Shown here piece after piece: positions 1-8,512 of a stretch of 64,000 bases of DNA. This DNA is from Lachnoclostridium sp. An196. Lineage in GTDB: Bacteria > Bacillota > Clostridia > Lachnospirales > Lachnospiraceae. The position numbers and the translations under genes were made by a program. Numbering within the stretch: position 1 is the first letter of the stretch; each line of letters starts with the position of its first letter. Where the stretch lies: contig NZ_NFJZ01000005.1 in the NCBI RefSeq assembly GCF_002160135.1, positions 178,138-242,137 of the forward strand, given 5' to 3'. The notes under the pieces are model-generated. The model made no database searches, was not told the DNA's origin, and worked only from the letters and a program-made list of their open reading frames with translations.

Positions 1-513
1 TTTAAACTTGACGATGCCGGTCGCCTCGTCAAACAGTTCTCTGGATTCTTCCGGCTTTGTACTCAGAATCCGGTCGATCTGTCCCTGACCGATCAGGGAA
101 TAGCCTTCTTTTCCTATACCTGTATCATAGAACAGCTCCTGTACATCTTTCAGCCTGCATACAGATCCATTTAAAAGATATTCACTTTCCCCCGACCGAT
201 ATAACCTCCTGGCGACAGTTACTTCTTCATAAGCTACCGGAAGCTGATGATCCGCATTGTCCAGCGTAATCGATACAAAAGCATAGCTCAGCGGCTTCCG
301 GTTCTCTGTACCGGAGAATATAACGTCCTGCATGGTGCCTCCGCGCAGCTGCTTTACGCGCTGCTCTCCCAGCACCCAGCGCACCGCGTCGGCCACATTG
401 CTTTTTCCTGAACCGTTAGGACCCACGATGCCTGTAATCCCGTTATGGAAATCAAATACAATTTTATTTGCAAAGGATTTGAATCCCTGCACCTCGATAC
501 TTTTTAAATACAT
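1..513 (-). CDS. smc: Chromosome segregation ATPase SMC, N-terminal part (cut by window edge)
   Basis: This is the N-terminal 171 residues of SMC, the ATPase core of the condensin-like complex that compacts and segregates the chromosome. The reading frame starts with MYLKSIEVQGFKSFA and carries the Walker A loop GPNGSGKSN near residue 33. A head-domain stretch ending in GYSLIGQGQIDRILS follows. The rest of the head and the coiled coil lie outside the window, so the truncation comes from the window edge and is not a mutation. It sits 15 bases after rnc, in the usual plsX-acpP-rnc-smc order, and its ribosome-binding site is weak, which fits co-translation with rnc. Confidence 0.95.
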   Translation of the reverse strand, partial: MYLKSIEVQGFKSFANKIVFDFHNGITGIVGPNGSGKSNVADAVRWVLGEQRVKQLRGGTMQDVIFSGTENRKPLSYAFVSITLDNADHQLPVAYEEVTVARRLYRSGESEYLLNGSVCRLKDVQELFYDTGIGKEGYSLIGQGQIDRILSTKPEESRELFDEATGIVKFK

Positions 514-528
514 GCACCCATTCCTGTT

Positions 529-1218
529 CTATCTGCCATTTTCTGTCAATGCATTGTAGGCTGCCGCCTGCTCCGCCGCCTTCTTGGTCCGCCCGCTGCC
601 CTCGCCGATTACCTGATCGCCCAGCAGGGCCTGTACTACGAACAGTTTCCGGTGATCCGGCCCATCTTCACGGATCAGCTCATAGTGCAGCCGCTCCGCG
701 TGACATGCCTGGATCCGCTCCTGAAGAATGGTCTTACTATCATAAAAGAGTTTTTTATTTTCCAGATCATTCAGTATGAATTTCAGAATAAATTCTTTTG
801 CGCTAGTAAAACCACCGTCCAGATAAATTGCGCCGATCAGCGCTTCGCATGCGTCTGAAGTGATAGACGGACGTTCTCTTCCTCCTCCGGCTTCTTCTCC
901 TTTTCCCAGATAGATATATCTGCCGAGGCCGATCTCCTTCGCACAAAGTGCCAGGCTCTGCTCGCACACCAGGCTCGCGCGGGTCTTCGTCGCGTCTCCT
1001 TCCGGCATCTGAGGATATTTTATATATAAAAATTCGCTGGTCACCAGCTCCAGTACCGCGTCCCCCAGAAATTCCAGCCGCTCATTGGATAAGAGCTTAC
1101 CCATATGTCTCTCGTTTACATAAGAGCTGTGGCTCATAGCCTGTGTGAGAAGAGCCGGATTCTGAAACCGATATCCGATCTTCTCTTCCAGTTCTTTTAG
1201 AAGCGTATTCTCCTTCAT
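529..1218 (-). CDS. rnc: Ribonuclease III
   Basis: This 229-residue protein is RNase III, the double-strand-specific endonuclease that processes rRNA precursors and structured mRNAs. The signature ERLEFLGDAVLEL near residue 46 supplies metal-binding acidic residues, and SDACEALIGAIYLDGG near residue 120 supplies the second catalytic set. The last 70 residues form a double-stranded-RNA-binding domain that ends in a typical GxGxGRTKKAAEQAAA-like helix. Length is normal for the family. AAGGAGAG lies 4 bases before the ATG. A GC-rich hairpin lies just upstream, between acpP and rnc, and could be a target of the enzyme itself (inference). Confidence 0.96.
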   Translation of the reverse strand: MKENTLLKELEEKIGYRFQNPALLTQAMSHSSYVNERHMGKLLSNERLEFLGDAVLELVTSEFLYIKYPQMPEGDATKTRASLVCEQSLALCAKEIGLGRYIYLGKGEEAGGGRERPSITSDACEALIGAIYLDGGFTSAKEFILKFILNDLENKKLFYDSKTILQERIQACHAERLHYELIREDGPDHRKLFVVQALLGDQVIGEGSGRTKKAAEQAAAYNALTENGR

Positions 1219-1244
1219 GGAACTCTCCTTCTGTAATATGAAAG

Positions 1245-1264
1245 ACCCGCAGCAAGCTGCGGGT
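1245..1264 (-). other. Hairpin between acpP and rnc
   Basis: ACCCGCAGC-tt-GCTGCGGGT is a perfect 9-bp stem in the acpP-rnc gap. In the operon direction it is followed by CTTTC and not by a long T-run, so it would terminate poorly. It may protect the acpP mRNA 3' end, give partial attenuation, or be a processing site. Confidence 0.45.
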
Positions 1265-1270
1265 ATCCAT

Positions 1271-1501
1271 CTAGTTTATTGCATTTTTAATCTGCTCTAC
1301 TGCATCCCCGACCGATACGATCTTCTCCGCATCCTCATTGGAAATTTCGATGTCAAACTCTTCTTCGATGCCCATAATAATCTGAAAAATATCCAGGGAA
1401 TCTGCTCCCAGATCGTCCACAAATGTAGTGTCCATCGTGATTTCATCCGCGTCTACATTCAAAACTTCCGCGATGATCTCTTTTAATTTTTCAAATTCCA
1501 T
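1271..1501 (-). CDS. acpP: Acyl carrier protein
   Basis: This is a 76-residue acidic acyl carrier protein, the phosphopantetheine-bearing shuttle of fatty-acid synthesis. The DSL motif, in [11 protein letters not shown], places the modified serine at residue 35, and family length and charge are normal. It lies 14 bases downstream of plsX and upstream of rnc, an order shared by many bacteria. PlsX uses acyl-ACP directly, so the pair couples carrier supply to phospholipid synthesis. Confidence 0.97.
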   Translation of the reverse strand: MEFEKLKEIIAEVLNVDADEITMDTTFVDDLGADSLDIFQIIMGIEEEFDIEISNEDAEKIVSVGDAVEQIKNAIN

Positions 1502-1515
1502 GCTTTCATTCCTTC

Positions 1516-2529
1516 CTAACTTTCTTTTTCCCCGATTCCGGCTTTAATCTTCTCATTGATCTGCTGATGTTTGAAAGTCACACACTGAATGATGGAATTG
1601 CGGATCTCCAGCGCTTTGGAATTTCCATGGGTCTTGACTACCAGTCCTTTCAATCCCAGCAGCGGCGCTCCGCCGTGTTCGCTGGTATCGAACTGTTTCA
1701 GAGTCTTTTTCAGCGCCGGCTTCACCAGAAGCGCTCCGATCTTGCTCCGAAAACTGCTCATCATGCCCTTTTTCACCATGGATATCAGCGTGGCTCCCAC
1801 ACCCTCATACAGTTTCAAAATGATATTGCCCGCGAAAGCCTCGCAGACAATTACATCCGCATACCCTGACGGGATATCGCGTGCCTCGATGCTTCCAATA
1901 AAATTAATGTCATCGCACGCCTTTAGCAGAGGAAATGTCTCTTTCACCAGAGCATTGCCCTTCTCTTCTTCCGCCCCGATGTTCACGATCGCCACACGCG
2001 GATTGGAGATGCCGACTACATGTTCCATATAAATGGAACCCATCTTGGCAAACTGTACCAGATGGGACGGTCTTGCATCCACGTTAGCTCCGCAGTCAAT
2101 CAGAAGGGAAGCTCCTTTTTCCGTCGGCAGAAGCGGAGCCAGAGGCGGGCGCTCCACACCCTTGATTCTTCCTACGATCAGCTGTCCTCCCACCAGTACG
2201 GCGCCTGTACTTCCCGCGCCTACGAAAGCATCTGCCTCACCGTTTTTCACCATTTTCATAGCTACCACAATGGACGAATCCTTCTTGGATCGGATTGCCT
2301 GCACCGGCGGTTCCGCCATCTCGATAACCTCGGCAGCATTCACCACTTCAATCCGGGAAGCATCATATTGATATTTCTGCAGCTCTGCACGCACTGCTTC
2401 TTCCCGGCCTACCAGAAATACTTTGATGTCATCTCTGCTGTTTACGGCGTCTACCGCGCCTTTTACAATCTCCAGCGGCGCATAATCTCCACCCATGGCG
2501 TCCACTGCTACTCTGACCAGCTCCTGCAT
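1516..2529 (-). CDS. plsX: Phosphate acyltransferase PlsX
   Basis: This 337-residue enzyme converts acyl-ACP and phosphate to acyl-phosphate, the donor used by PlsY to start phospholipid synthesis. The N-terminus [12 protein letters not shown] and the internal [12 protein letters not shown] are PlsX signatures. Length is normal. An AAGGAGGA-type ribosome-binding site precedes the ATG. It is the first gene of the plsX-acpP-rnc-smc operon and has a strong upstream promoter. I found no palindrome resembling a FapR site near that promoter, so lipid control through FapR is not supported here. Confidence 0.95.
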   Translation of the reverse strand: MQELVRVAVDAMGGDYAPLEIVKGAVDAVNSRDDIKVFLVGREEAVRAELQKYQYDASRIEVVNAAEVIEMAEPPVQAIRSKKDSSIVVAMKMVKNGEADAFVGAGSTGAVLVGGQLIVGRIKGVERPPLAPLLPTEKGASLLIDCGANVDARPSHLVQFAKMGSIYMEHVVGISNPRVAIVNIGAEEEKGNALVKETFPLLKACDDINFIGSIEARDIPSGYADVIVCEAFAGNIILKLYEGVGATLISMVKKGMMSSFRSKIGALLVKPALKKTLKQFDTSEHGGAPLLGLKGLVVKTHGNSKALEIRNSIIQCVTFKHQQINEKIKAGIGEKES

Positions 2530-2555
2530 CCTTATTCCTCCTTGTTATCTATATC

Positions 2556-2584
2556 ATAATACGAAAACCATATCATGAAGTCAA
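2556..2584 (-). promoter_or_regulatory. Sigma-A promoter for plsX operon
   Basis: On the minus strand TTGACT and TATTAT are separated by exactly 17 bases, with the -10 about 30 bases upstream of the plsX ATG. This is close to the vegetative consensus. Confidence 0.75.
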
Positions 2585-2636
2585 TACTTTTTCATTCAAA
2601 ATATTTTCAAACGGCATATCCTTTCCGGCTTTTTTC

Positions 2637-2645
2637 TGGTATCAT
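2637..2645 (+). promoter_or_regulatory. Extended -10 promoter for nagA (tentative)
   Basis: TGGTATCAT is a TGn-extended -10 element 30 bases upstream of nagA, with no good -35. The AAGGAGGG ribosome-binding site follows at about 2661. Confidence 0.4.
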
Positions 2646-2674
2646 AAGGGTACATACAACAAGGAGGGTTTACT

Positions 2675-3814
2675 ATGCGGATTCAAAGCAAAAAAGTGTG
2701 GATTGCAGACCAGTTCACCGAAGCGGTTATTGAGATTCAGAAGGGAAAGATCACCGGCATCTTTCCATACGGAAGCAGGCCCGCAGATATTGATTATGGA
2801 GACCTGCGCATTGTTCCCGGATTTCTGGACATCCACTGCCACGGCGCCTATGAATTTGACACCAATGACGCCAATGAAGAAGGATTGCGCCGCTGGGCAA
2901 AAAACATCGTCTCTGAAGGTGTAACCGGATTTCTCGCCACTACCATCACACAAAGCGAAGAGGTTCTGACCGCTGCCGTTGCCAATGTGGCAAAAGTTAT
3001 GGAAAGCAGCTATGAAGGAGCTGAAATCCTCGGCATCCATTTCGAAGGGCCATATCTGGATATGAAATACAAAGGCGCTCAGCCGGAACAGTACATCGTC
3101 AAACCGACCATTGAACAGTTCTGCCATTACCAGGAAGCGGCCAGAGGCCACATCCGCTATATTACCATGGCCACCGAAACAGACGAGGATTTCGCCCTGA
3201 CCCATTATCTTTCCGAACACGGAGTCACGGTCAGCATCGGCCACTCCGCAGCCACCTATGAGCAGGCGGTCATGGCATACGCCAACGGCGCCCGTTCCAT
3301 GACCCACGTTTACAATGGCATGTCCCCGTTCAATCACCGCGCCAACGGACTGGTTGGTGCCGCTTACCGTATCCGGACCATGTACGGCGAGATCATCTGC
3401 GACGGCTGTCATTCTACCCCTGCGGCTCTGAACAATTATTTCATGTGTAAAGGACCGGATTACGCTGTCATGGTTTCCGACGCGCTGATGGCGAAAGGCA
3501 CGCCTGTGGGCAGCCATTATCTCTTCGGCGGCAACGAGATCGAAATCTATCCGGACGGAAGCGCGCATCTTGTGGATTCCGGCAAACTGGCAGGTTCCAC
3601 GCTGCGTCTTAACCAGGGACTTCGCATCCTGGTGGAAGAGGCCATGGTTCCGTTCAACTATGCGATCAATTCCTGTACCGTCAACCCTGCGAGGTGTATC
3701 GGAGTGGCCGACCGGAAAGGTGCGATCGGAGTCGGTATGGATGCAGATCTGGCGGTCCTGGAGCAGGACTATAATGTCCGCCAGACCTACTGTATGGGCA
3801 AACCACAGCTTTAA
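2675..3814 (+). CDS. nagA: N-acetylglucosamine-6-phosphate deacetylase
   Basis: This 379-residue amidohydrolase removes acetate from GlcNAc-6-phosphate, feeding amino-sugar catabolism and cell-wall recycling. Metal-site motifs appear in order: HCHGAYEFD near residue 57, HFEGPYLD near 125, SIGHSAATY near 190 and MTHVYNGMSPFNHR near 212. VSDALMAKGTP carries the catalytic Asp. Length is normal. It is alone and divergent from plsX, and nagB is not adjacent. A strong hairpin terminator follows. A long opposite-strand open frame inside it is a codon-composition shadow. Confidence 0.95.
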   Translation: MRIQSKKVWIADQFTEAVIEIQKGKITGIFPYGSRPADIDYGDLRIVPGFLDIHCHGAYEFDTNDANEEGLRRWAKNIVSEGVTGFLATTITQSEEVLTAAVANVAKVMESSYEGAEILGIHFEGPYLDMKYKGAQPEQYIVKPTIEQFCHYQEAARGHIRYITMATETDEDFALTHYLSEHGVTVSIGHSAATYEQAVMAYANGARSMTHVYNGMSPFNHRANGLVGAAYRIRTMYGEIICDGCHSTPAALNNYFMCKGPDYAVMVSDALMAKGTPVGSHYLFGGNEIEIYPDGSAHLVDSGKLAGSTLRLNQGLRILVEEAMVPFNYAINSCTVNPARCIGVADRKGAIGVGMDADLAVLEQDYNVRQTYCMGKPQL

Positions 3815-3816
3815 CG

Positions 3817-3857
3817 AAAATCGGGAGCCTGCTTTCGCAGACTCCCGATTTGTTTTT
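3817..3857 (+). terminator. Terminator of nagA (converges with rpmF)
   Basis: AAATCGGGAG and CTCCCGATTT pair almost perfectly, with a second small GC stem in the loop. The structure is followed on the plus strand by TGTTTTT, a classic intrinsic terminator. On the minus strand it ends in TTTTCG, so it may also stop rpmF transcripts. Confidence 0.85.
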
Positions 3858-3861
3858 AGTC

Positions 3862-4041
3862 TTAGTCAACTGCAACAATCTCTTTCTTGTTGTAAGAACC
3901 ACAGGCCTTGCAGACTCTGTGAGACATCATAAGAGCACCGCATTTGCTGCATTTTACTAAATTCGGAGCGCTCATCTTCCAGTTCGCTCTTCTCTTATCT
4001 CTTCTTCCTTTGGAAGATTTATTTTTGGGACAAATAGACAC
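3862..4041 (-). CDS. rpmF: 50S ribosomal protein L32
   Basis: This is a 59-residue basic ribosomal protein of the large subunit. The start is GTG (MSICPKNKSSKGRRDKRR), chosen because GAGGAGGTG lies 7 bases upstream and no ATG fits. Two CxxC pairs, CSKCGALMMSHRVCKACG, form the zinc ribbon, so this is the zinc-binding form. In many bacteria rpmF is joined to plsX, but here it stands alone between nagA and ackA with its own near-perfect promoter. Confidence 0.95.
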   Translation of the reverse strand: MSICPKNKSSKGRRDKRRANWKMSAPNLVKCSKCGALMMSHRVCKACGSYNKKEIVAVD

Positions 4042-4086
4042 AGGTTACACCTCCTCTATGCTTTTCTCAGAATTCACACTTGTTAC

Positions 4087-4115
4087 ATTATACACATCGC
4101 ATGAGGGGATGTCAA
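4087..4115 (-). promoter_or_regulatory. Consensus sigma-A promoter for rpmF
   Basis: TTGACA and TATAAT occur on the minus strand with a 17-base spacer, an exact match to the vegetative consensus, about 46 bases before the GTG start of rpmF. Such strength fits a ribosomal protein gene. Confidence 0.88.
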
Positions 4116-4124
4116 GCACTTTCT

Positions 4125-5321
4125 TTACTTAATCAGTGCCAGGGTCTCCCTTGCAATCGCAAGCTCCTCGTTGGTCGGAATCAGCATAACCTTCACTTTG
4201 GAATCCGGAGCAGAGATAACTCTTCTCTCGCCGCGTACGTCATTTGCCTCATCATCGATCTTCACACCGAGATATCCCAGATAATCGCAGACATTCTTTC
4301 TTGTTTTCTTATCGTTCTCACCTACGCCTGCCGTGAATGCGATGGCATCCACGCCGTTCATGGCTGCGGTATAAGCGCCGATATATTTTGCTACTCTGTA
4401 TACAAATGCCTCCAGCGCTACTTCCGCCAGATGATTTCCTTCGGCTGCAGCCTTCTCGATATCGCGGAAGTCGCTGGAAATGCCGCCGCTCATGCCAAGC
4501 ACGCCGGATTTTTTATTCAGGATATTCAGAACCTCGTTTACATCCTTGCCTTCTTTATTGCAGATGAACTGTACGACTGCCGGATCGATATCGCCGCTTC
4601 TGGTTCCCATGATCAGACCTTCCAGAGGAGTCAGACCCATGGAAGTGTCCACGCATTTTCCTCCGATGGAAGCGGATACGCTGGCGCCGTTGCCCAGGTG
4701 ACATACAATGACTTTGGCTTTCTCCGGATCCAGGTTGCCGAATTTGATCGCCTCACCGGATACGAACAGATGGCTCGTCCCGTGGAAGCCGTAACGGCGG
4801 ATGCCGTACTTTTCATAATATTCATGCGGGATTGCATACATATATGCTTTCTCCGGCATCTTCATGCCAAAACCGGTATCCCATACCGCCACATTCGGGG
4901 TGCCCGGCATAGCCTTCTCGCATGCCTCGATACCCATCAGATTTGCAGGATTGTGCAGCGGTCCCAAATCAAAGCACTCTCTGATTACGCGCTTCACATC
5001 CTCATCAACGATAATGGAATCGCTGTAGGTAGTGCCGCCGTGCAGAACGCGGTGTCCTACTGCAGCGATCTCGCTGGTATCCTTGATCACGCCGTAAGTC
5101 GGATCCTGCAGGGCTTCCATAACCATCTCGATCGCAGTCACATGAGTCGGCATCTCTCTCTCTACTACATAATCGTCTTTGCCTGTTGCTTTGTGGGTCA
5201 GCTTGGAACCTTCGATTCCGATTCTCTCGCAAAGCCCTTTTGCAACGACGGACTCATTATCCATGTCGATCAGCTGATATTTCAGAGAAGAGCTTCCGCA
5301 GTTAATCACTAAAATTTTCAT
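4125..5321 (-). CDS. ackA: Acetate kinase
   Basis: This 398-residue cytoplasmic kinase makes ATP and acetate from acetyl-phosphate, the main energy-yielding step of acetate fermentation. Family motifs are NCGSSSLKYQLI at residues 7-18, GHRVLHGGTTYSDS near 87, VWDTGFGMKMP near 146, RRYGFHGTSH near 174 and HLGNGASVSA near 208. Length is standard. It lies downstream of a PduL-type acyltransferase, which would supply acetyl-phosphate. A 152-base structured gap separates the two. No separate promoter was identified for ackA. Confidence 0.97.
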   Translation of the reverse strand: MKILVINCGSSSLKYQLIDMDNESVVAKGLCERIGIEGSKLTHKATGKDDYVVEREMPTHVTAIEMVMEALQDPTYGVIKDTSEIAAVGHRVLHGGTTYSDSIIVDEDVKRVIRECFDLGPLHNPANLMGIEACEKAMPGTPNVAVWDTGFGMKMPEKAYMYAIPHEYYEKYGIRRYGFHGTSHLFVSGEAIKFGNLDPEKAKVIVCHLGNGASVSASIGGKCVDTSMGLTPLEGLIMGTRSGDIDPAVVQFICNKEGKDVNEVLNILNKKSGVLGMSGGISSDFRDIEKAAAEGNHLAEVALEAFVYRVAKYIGAYTAAMNGVDAIAFTAGVGENDKKTRKNVCDYLGYLGVKIDDEANDVRGERRVISAPDSKVKVMLIPTNEELAIARETLALIK

Positions 5322-5352
5322 TTTTATGTATCTCCCTATCTATATTCTTTTT

Positions 5353-5453
5353 GTGCCGCCGGGCGGCACACGGGCTTTCGCCCTATCTCCTGTCCAGCGT
5401 CCGGTCACAGATGCAAGCTTGCTTGCATCCGGGCCTCCCTCTGACCGGGAGGC
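5353..5453. other. Cluster of hairpins in the pduL-ackA gap
   Basis: Several tight inverted repeats fill this gap: GTGCCG/CGGCAC (5353-5369), GGGC/GCCC (5372-5383) and a perfect 9-bp stem GATGCAAGC/GCTTGCATC (5410-5429). An outer CCGGTCA/TGACCGG (5401-5448) competes with GCCTCCC/GGGAGGC (5433-5453). None is followed by a clear T-run in the operon direction. They could stabilise or process the mRNA, or be a dispersed palindromic repeat. Confidence 0.6.
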
Positions 5454-5473
5454 ACTGCTCAATGCTTTCGCGT

Positions 5474-6040
5474 CTATTTTACGATTTCGCCGTATACTTC
5501 GCCGGCGCATGCTGCGGCGTTTGCCTCATCGGTGTCAATGTGCATAGCCAGAGCATATTTGGGGCTCACACGGACTACTACGTCGCCGAACACCAGGCTT
5601 CTGCCGTCGGTATCGATCTTCACGGATACGATATCTTTGTCTTTCACGCCCAGTTTCTCCGCATCTTCCGGAGTTGCATGGATATGACGCTTTGCGGCGA
5701 TCACGCCTTCCTTTACTTCCACTTCTCCTGCAGGTCCAACCAGCTTACATGCGCCGGAACCTGCCACATCGCCGGACTCACGGATCGGGGCAGCTACGCC
5801 GATGGAACGTGCATCGGTCAGAGACAGCTCAATCTGGGTCTCCGGACGTACCGGTCCGAGGATAGAGGCGGTGAGTTCCTTCTTGCTTCCTACGATCTTT
5901 ACTTTCTCGTTGCTGGCAAACTGACCCGGCTGAGACAGGTCTTTTTTCTTGGTCAGCTCATAGCCCTTGCCGAACAGAGTCTCCAGATCCTCCTGAGTTA
6001 CATGTACGTGACGAGCAGATGTTTCAACAATGAATTTCAT
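5474..6040 (-). CDS. pduL: PduL-family phosphate acyltransferase (phosphotransacetylase)
   Basis: This 188-residue protein belongs to the PduL family, which exchanges acyl-CoA and phosphate but is unrelated to classical Pta. Its two beta-barrel halves show the zinc-ligand histidines SARHVHVTQEDLE near residue 10 and AAKRHIHATPEDAEKLG near 125. The start MKFIVETSARHV was preferred because GGAG lies 10 bases upstream, whereas an ATG three codons earlier is too close to that site. No microcompartment shell genes lie nearby and no N-terminal encapsulation helix precedes the barrel. Pairing with ackA suggests it serves as the acetyl-phosphate-forming enzyme. Confidence 0.92.
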   Translation of the reverse strand: MKFIVETSARHVHVTQEDLETLFGKGYELTKKKDLSQPGQFASNEKVKIVGSKKELTASILGPVRPETQIELSLTDARSIGVAAPIRESGDVAGSGACKLVGPAGEVEVKEGVIAAKRHIHATPEDAEKLGVKDKDIVSVKIDTDGRSLVFGDVVVRVSPKYALAMHIDTDEANAAACAGEVYGEIVK

Positions 6041-6103
6041 AATATTCATTCTCCTTTTATAAATGTATATTGTGGTAACGCTGCCGGGCAGCTTTACTGA
6101 CTT

Positions 6104-7162
6104 TTATACTTCTCCGGTCTCTGAAACCAGAATGCAGTTGGGCGTCTCCACTTTCAGCGGTTTGCCCCACAGGCTGAAATAGCCTTCTTCATAATTAACC
6201 CGGAAGATCGTCATAGTATTAGACTCATGGTTCAAAGCCATGATATGACGGTTGTCCGGGAAGAAATCCGCAGCTTTCGGATAGTCCCCGCTGATGGGCA
6301 GGATACAGATCTTCTCCAGTTTCCCGCTCTGATTGTCTACGCTGAAAACTCCCACGCTGTTGTCTCCGGCATTGGAACAGAGAACGTATTTCCAGTCTCT
6401 GGAAAACCGCAGCACACAGGCGGCGCTGTTTGCGGAATGATAGTTGTTCAGCGTGGAAATAGTCTGCACCGGTTCAAATATGGGGCCTCTCGGTCCTGCG
6501 GTATAAGAATATACGCTGATATAATTCTTCAGCTCACAGATCAGATACGCGAACCTCCCGTCCGGACTGAACTTGATAATCCGGGGAGCGCTCTCCTGCT
6601 CGCAGCGGAGCATATCCACCAGCTTGATCTTGCCTGTATCGTGATTGAACTTGTATATCTTCACCTGGTCCACGCCCAGATCCACCGCGCACAGATAGTT
6701 CTGATCCGGCGTAATATTCACACAGTTTACATGAGGACGGAAATTCCGCTCCGCTACGCTGCCCAGTCCTTTGTGAAAGACCTCGTCTGTCATCTCTCCG
6801 ATGGTACCGTCTTCTTTCAGCCGCATCACGGTCACCTTTCCGTCATGCCAGCCCGCCACAAACAAGAACTTGTCTTCCTTGTCCGTGGAAAGGTAACAGC
6901 CTCTCATACCAAAAATCGACGCGCTGTTCATCGGTTCCAGATCCCCGTCCGGAAGAATCCTAAAGGACCTGACGCCTTCATCCGCGATGGAATAAAGGTA
7001 TTTGCCATTATGAGACTTTTTGATATAAGACGGATTGTTGATCGGTACGACCTTTCTCTCCTCGACACGGCCGTTTTCCACGTCCAGGTCATAGATATAG
7101 ATGCCTTTGCTGTTCCCGTGCGTATAGGTCCCTACGTATGCCACATATTTTTTCTGATCCAT
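6104..7162 (-). CDS. Lactonase-family seven-bladed beta-propeller protein (6-phosphogluconolactonase-like)
   Basis: This 352-residue protein resembles the YbhE/Pgl lactonase family. The start MDQKKYVAYVGTYTHG is preferred, with GGGAGG 11 bases upstream. It shows typical blade motifs: YVGTYTHGNSKGIYIYD, then RPHVNCVNITPDQNYLCAVD, then PRIIKFSPDGRFAYLICEL and FFPDNRHIMALNHESNT. No signal peptide is seen, so it is probably cytoplasmic. Known members open the lactone ring of 6-phosphogluconolactone, but many relatives have unknown substrates and no other pentose-phosphate gene is nearby. Substrate assignment is therefore only by family. Confidence 0.8.
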   Translation of the reverse strand: MDQKKYVAYVGTYTHGNSKGIYIYDLDVENGRVEERKVVPINNPSYIKKSHNGKYLYSIADEGVRSFRILPDGDLEPMNSASIFGMRGCYLSTDKEDKFLFVAGWHDGKVTVMRLKEDGTIGEMTDEVFHKGLGSVAERNFRPHVNCVNITPDQNYLCAVDLGVDQVKIYKFNHDTGKIKLVDMLRCEQESAPRIIKFSPDGRFAYLICELKNYISVYSYTAGPRGPIFEPVQTISTLNNYHSANSAACVLRFSRDWKYVLCSNAGDNSVGVFSVDNQSGKLEKICILPISGDYPKAADFFPDNRHIMALNHESNTMTIFRVNYEEGYFSLWGKPLKVETPNCILVSETGEV

Positions 7163-7231
7163 GTCCGGCTGTTCCTCCCATATGGCGGCTGCTTGTCCGC
7201 CCATAGCTATAGAAATTTTAACATATTTTTG

Positions 7232-8512
7232 CTATTTTGTTAATAGTATTTGAGCCATTTTTTCCAGTGTAAATTCCAGTTCTTCGTCTGTATGCGCCGC
7301 AGACAGGAACATAGCTTCGAACTGAGAAGGCGCGATATAGATGCCGCTCTCCAGCATCTGCCGGAAATACTCTGTGAAAGCTTTTGTATCCGACTTTTTC
7401 GCGCTTGCGTAATCTGTTACCGGATCCGCCGAGAAGAACAAACATCCCAGAGAGGATACATGATTCACCTGATAAGGCAGGTTATGCTCACGGCAGAGGT
7501 TCTCCATACCGCCGTACAGCAGTTCTCCCTTTCTCTCCAGATCTTTATAGATCTCCGGATGCTCATTCAGATAAGTCAGCTGTGCCAGACCTGCCGCCAT
7601 GGCTACCGGATTGCCGCTCAATGTCCCTGCCTGATAGACTTTTCCCACCGGAGAGACCACTTCCATAATCTCCCGGCGTCCTCCGTAAGCGCCCACCGGC
7701 ATGCCTCCGCCGATAATCTTGCCATAAGTGGTCAGATCAGCCTGAATCCCGTAATACTCCTGCGCTCCGCCGCGGGCCAGACGGAATCCGGTGATCACCT
7801 CATCAAAGATCAGCACCGCGCCGTGCTCTGTACACAGTTTCCTCAGGCCTTCCAGAAATCCCGGCGCGGGAGGAACCACGCCCATATTGGCGCCTACCGG
7901 CTCCACGATCAGCGCCGCGATCTGACCGTCCCAGGCGTCAAACAGATCTTTCACACTGTCCAGATCATTATAAACGGCTAAAAGAGTGTCCTCCGTACAT
8001 CCCGCCGGTACTCCGGAACTGTCCGGCACTCCGGCCGTCATGACTCCCGACCCGGCTTTCACCAGCATGGCGTCACTGTGTCCATGATAACAGCCTTCAA
8101 ATTTGATGATCTTATTCCTGCCTGTATATCCTCTTGCCGCGCGCACCGCGCTCATGACTGCTTCCGTACCGGAATTCACCATGCGGACCATCTCCACCGA
8201 CGGAACCATGCTGCAGATCAGCCTGGCCATATCTACTTCCGCTTCCGTAGCCGCCCCGAAGCTTAAGCCCCTGCGGCAGGCTTCCATCACCTTTTCCAGC
8301 ACCATGGGATTGGCATGTCCCAGAATCATAGGTCCCCAGGAGCCCACATAATCCAGATAGCGTTTTCCGTCCGCATCCGTCATATAAGCTCCCTCCGCAG
8401 AAGCGATGAACCGGGGCGTCATGCCGACGGACCCGAATGCGCGGACCGGAGAATTCACACCTCCCGGTATCAGGTTCACTGCCTCTTCAAACAGCTCTTC
8501 CGATCTGCCCAT
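7232..8512 (-). CDS. hemL: Glutamate-1-semialdehyde 2,1-aminomutase
   Basis: This 426-residue PLP enzyme converts glutamate-1-semialdehyde to 5-aminolevulinate in the C5 tetrapyrrole route. Family motifs are IPGGVNSPVRAF near residue 16, the PLP-phosphate region MVNSGTEAVMSAVRAARG, DEVITGFR and the Schiff-base lysine in YGKIIGGGMPVGAYGG. Length is standard. Its ATG overlaps the hemB stop by one base (TGATG), so the two are translationally coupled. hemA, hemC and hemD are not in the window. Confidence 0.97.
   Translation of the reverse strand: MGRSEELFEEAVNLIPGGVNSPVRAFGSVGMTPRFIASAEGAYMTDADGKRYLDYVGSWGPMILGHANPMVLEKVMEACRRGLSFGAATEAEVDMARLICSMVPSVEMVRMVNSGTEAVMSAVRAARGYTGRNKIIKFEGCYHGHSDAMLVKAGSGVMTAGVPDSSGVPAGCTEDTLLAVYNDLDSVKDLFDAWDGQIAALIVEPVGANMGVVPPAPGFLEGLRKLCTEHGAVLIFDEVITGFRLARGGAQEYYGIQADLTTYGKIIGGGMPVGAYGGRREIMEVVSPVGKVYQAGTLSGNPVAMAAGLAQLTYLNEHPEIYKDLERKGELLYGGMENLCREHNLPYQVNHVSSLGCLFFSADPVTDYASAKKSDTKAFTEYFRQMLESGIYIAPSQFEAMFLSAAHTDEELEFTLEKMAQILLTK

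Noticed and set aside
1..513. Truncated SMC as a pseudogene
   Set aside because: The frame runs off the window edge without a stop or frameshift, so nothing suggests a broken gene.
2530..2674. FapR operator near plsX
   Set aside because: No palindrome matching the FapR consensus overlaps the plsX promoter.
2642..3568. Long open frame opposite nagA
   Set aside because: It lies wholly inside nagA on the other strand, has no ribosome-binding site, and nagA is a full, recognisable enzyme. It is a codon-composition shadow, as is a similar frame opposite ackA at 4080-5312.
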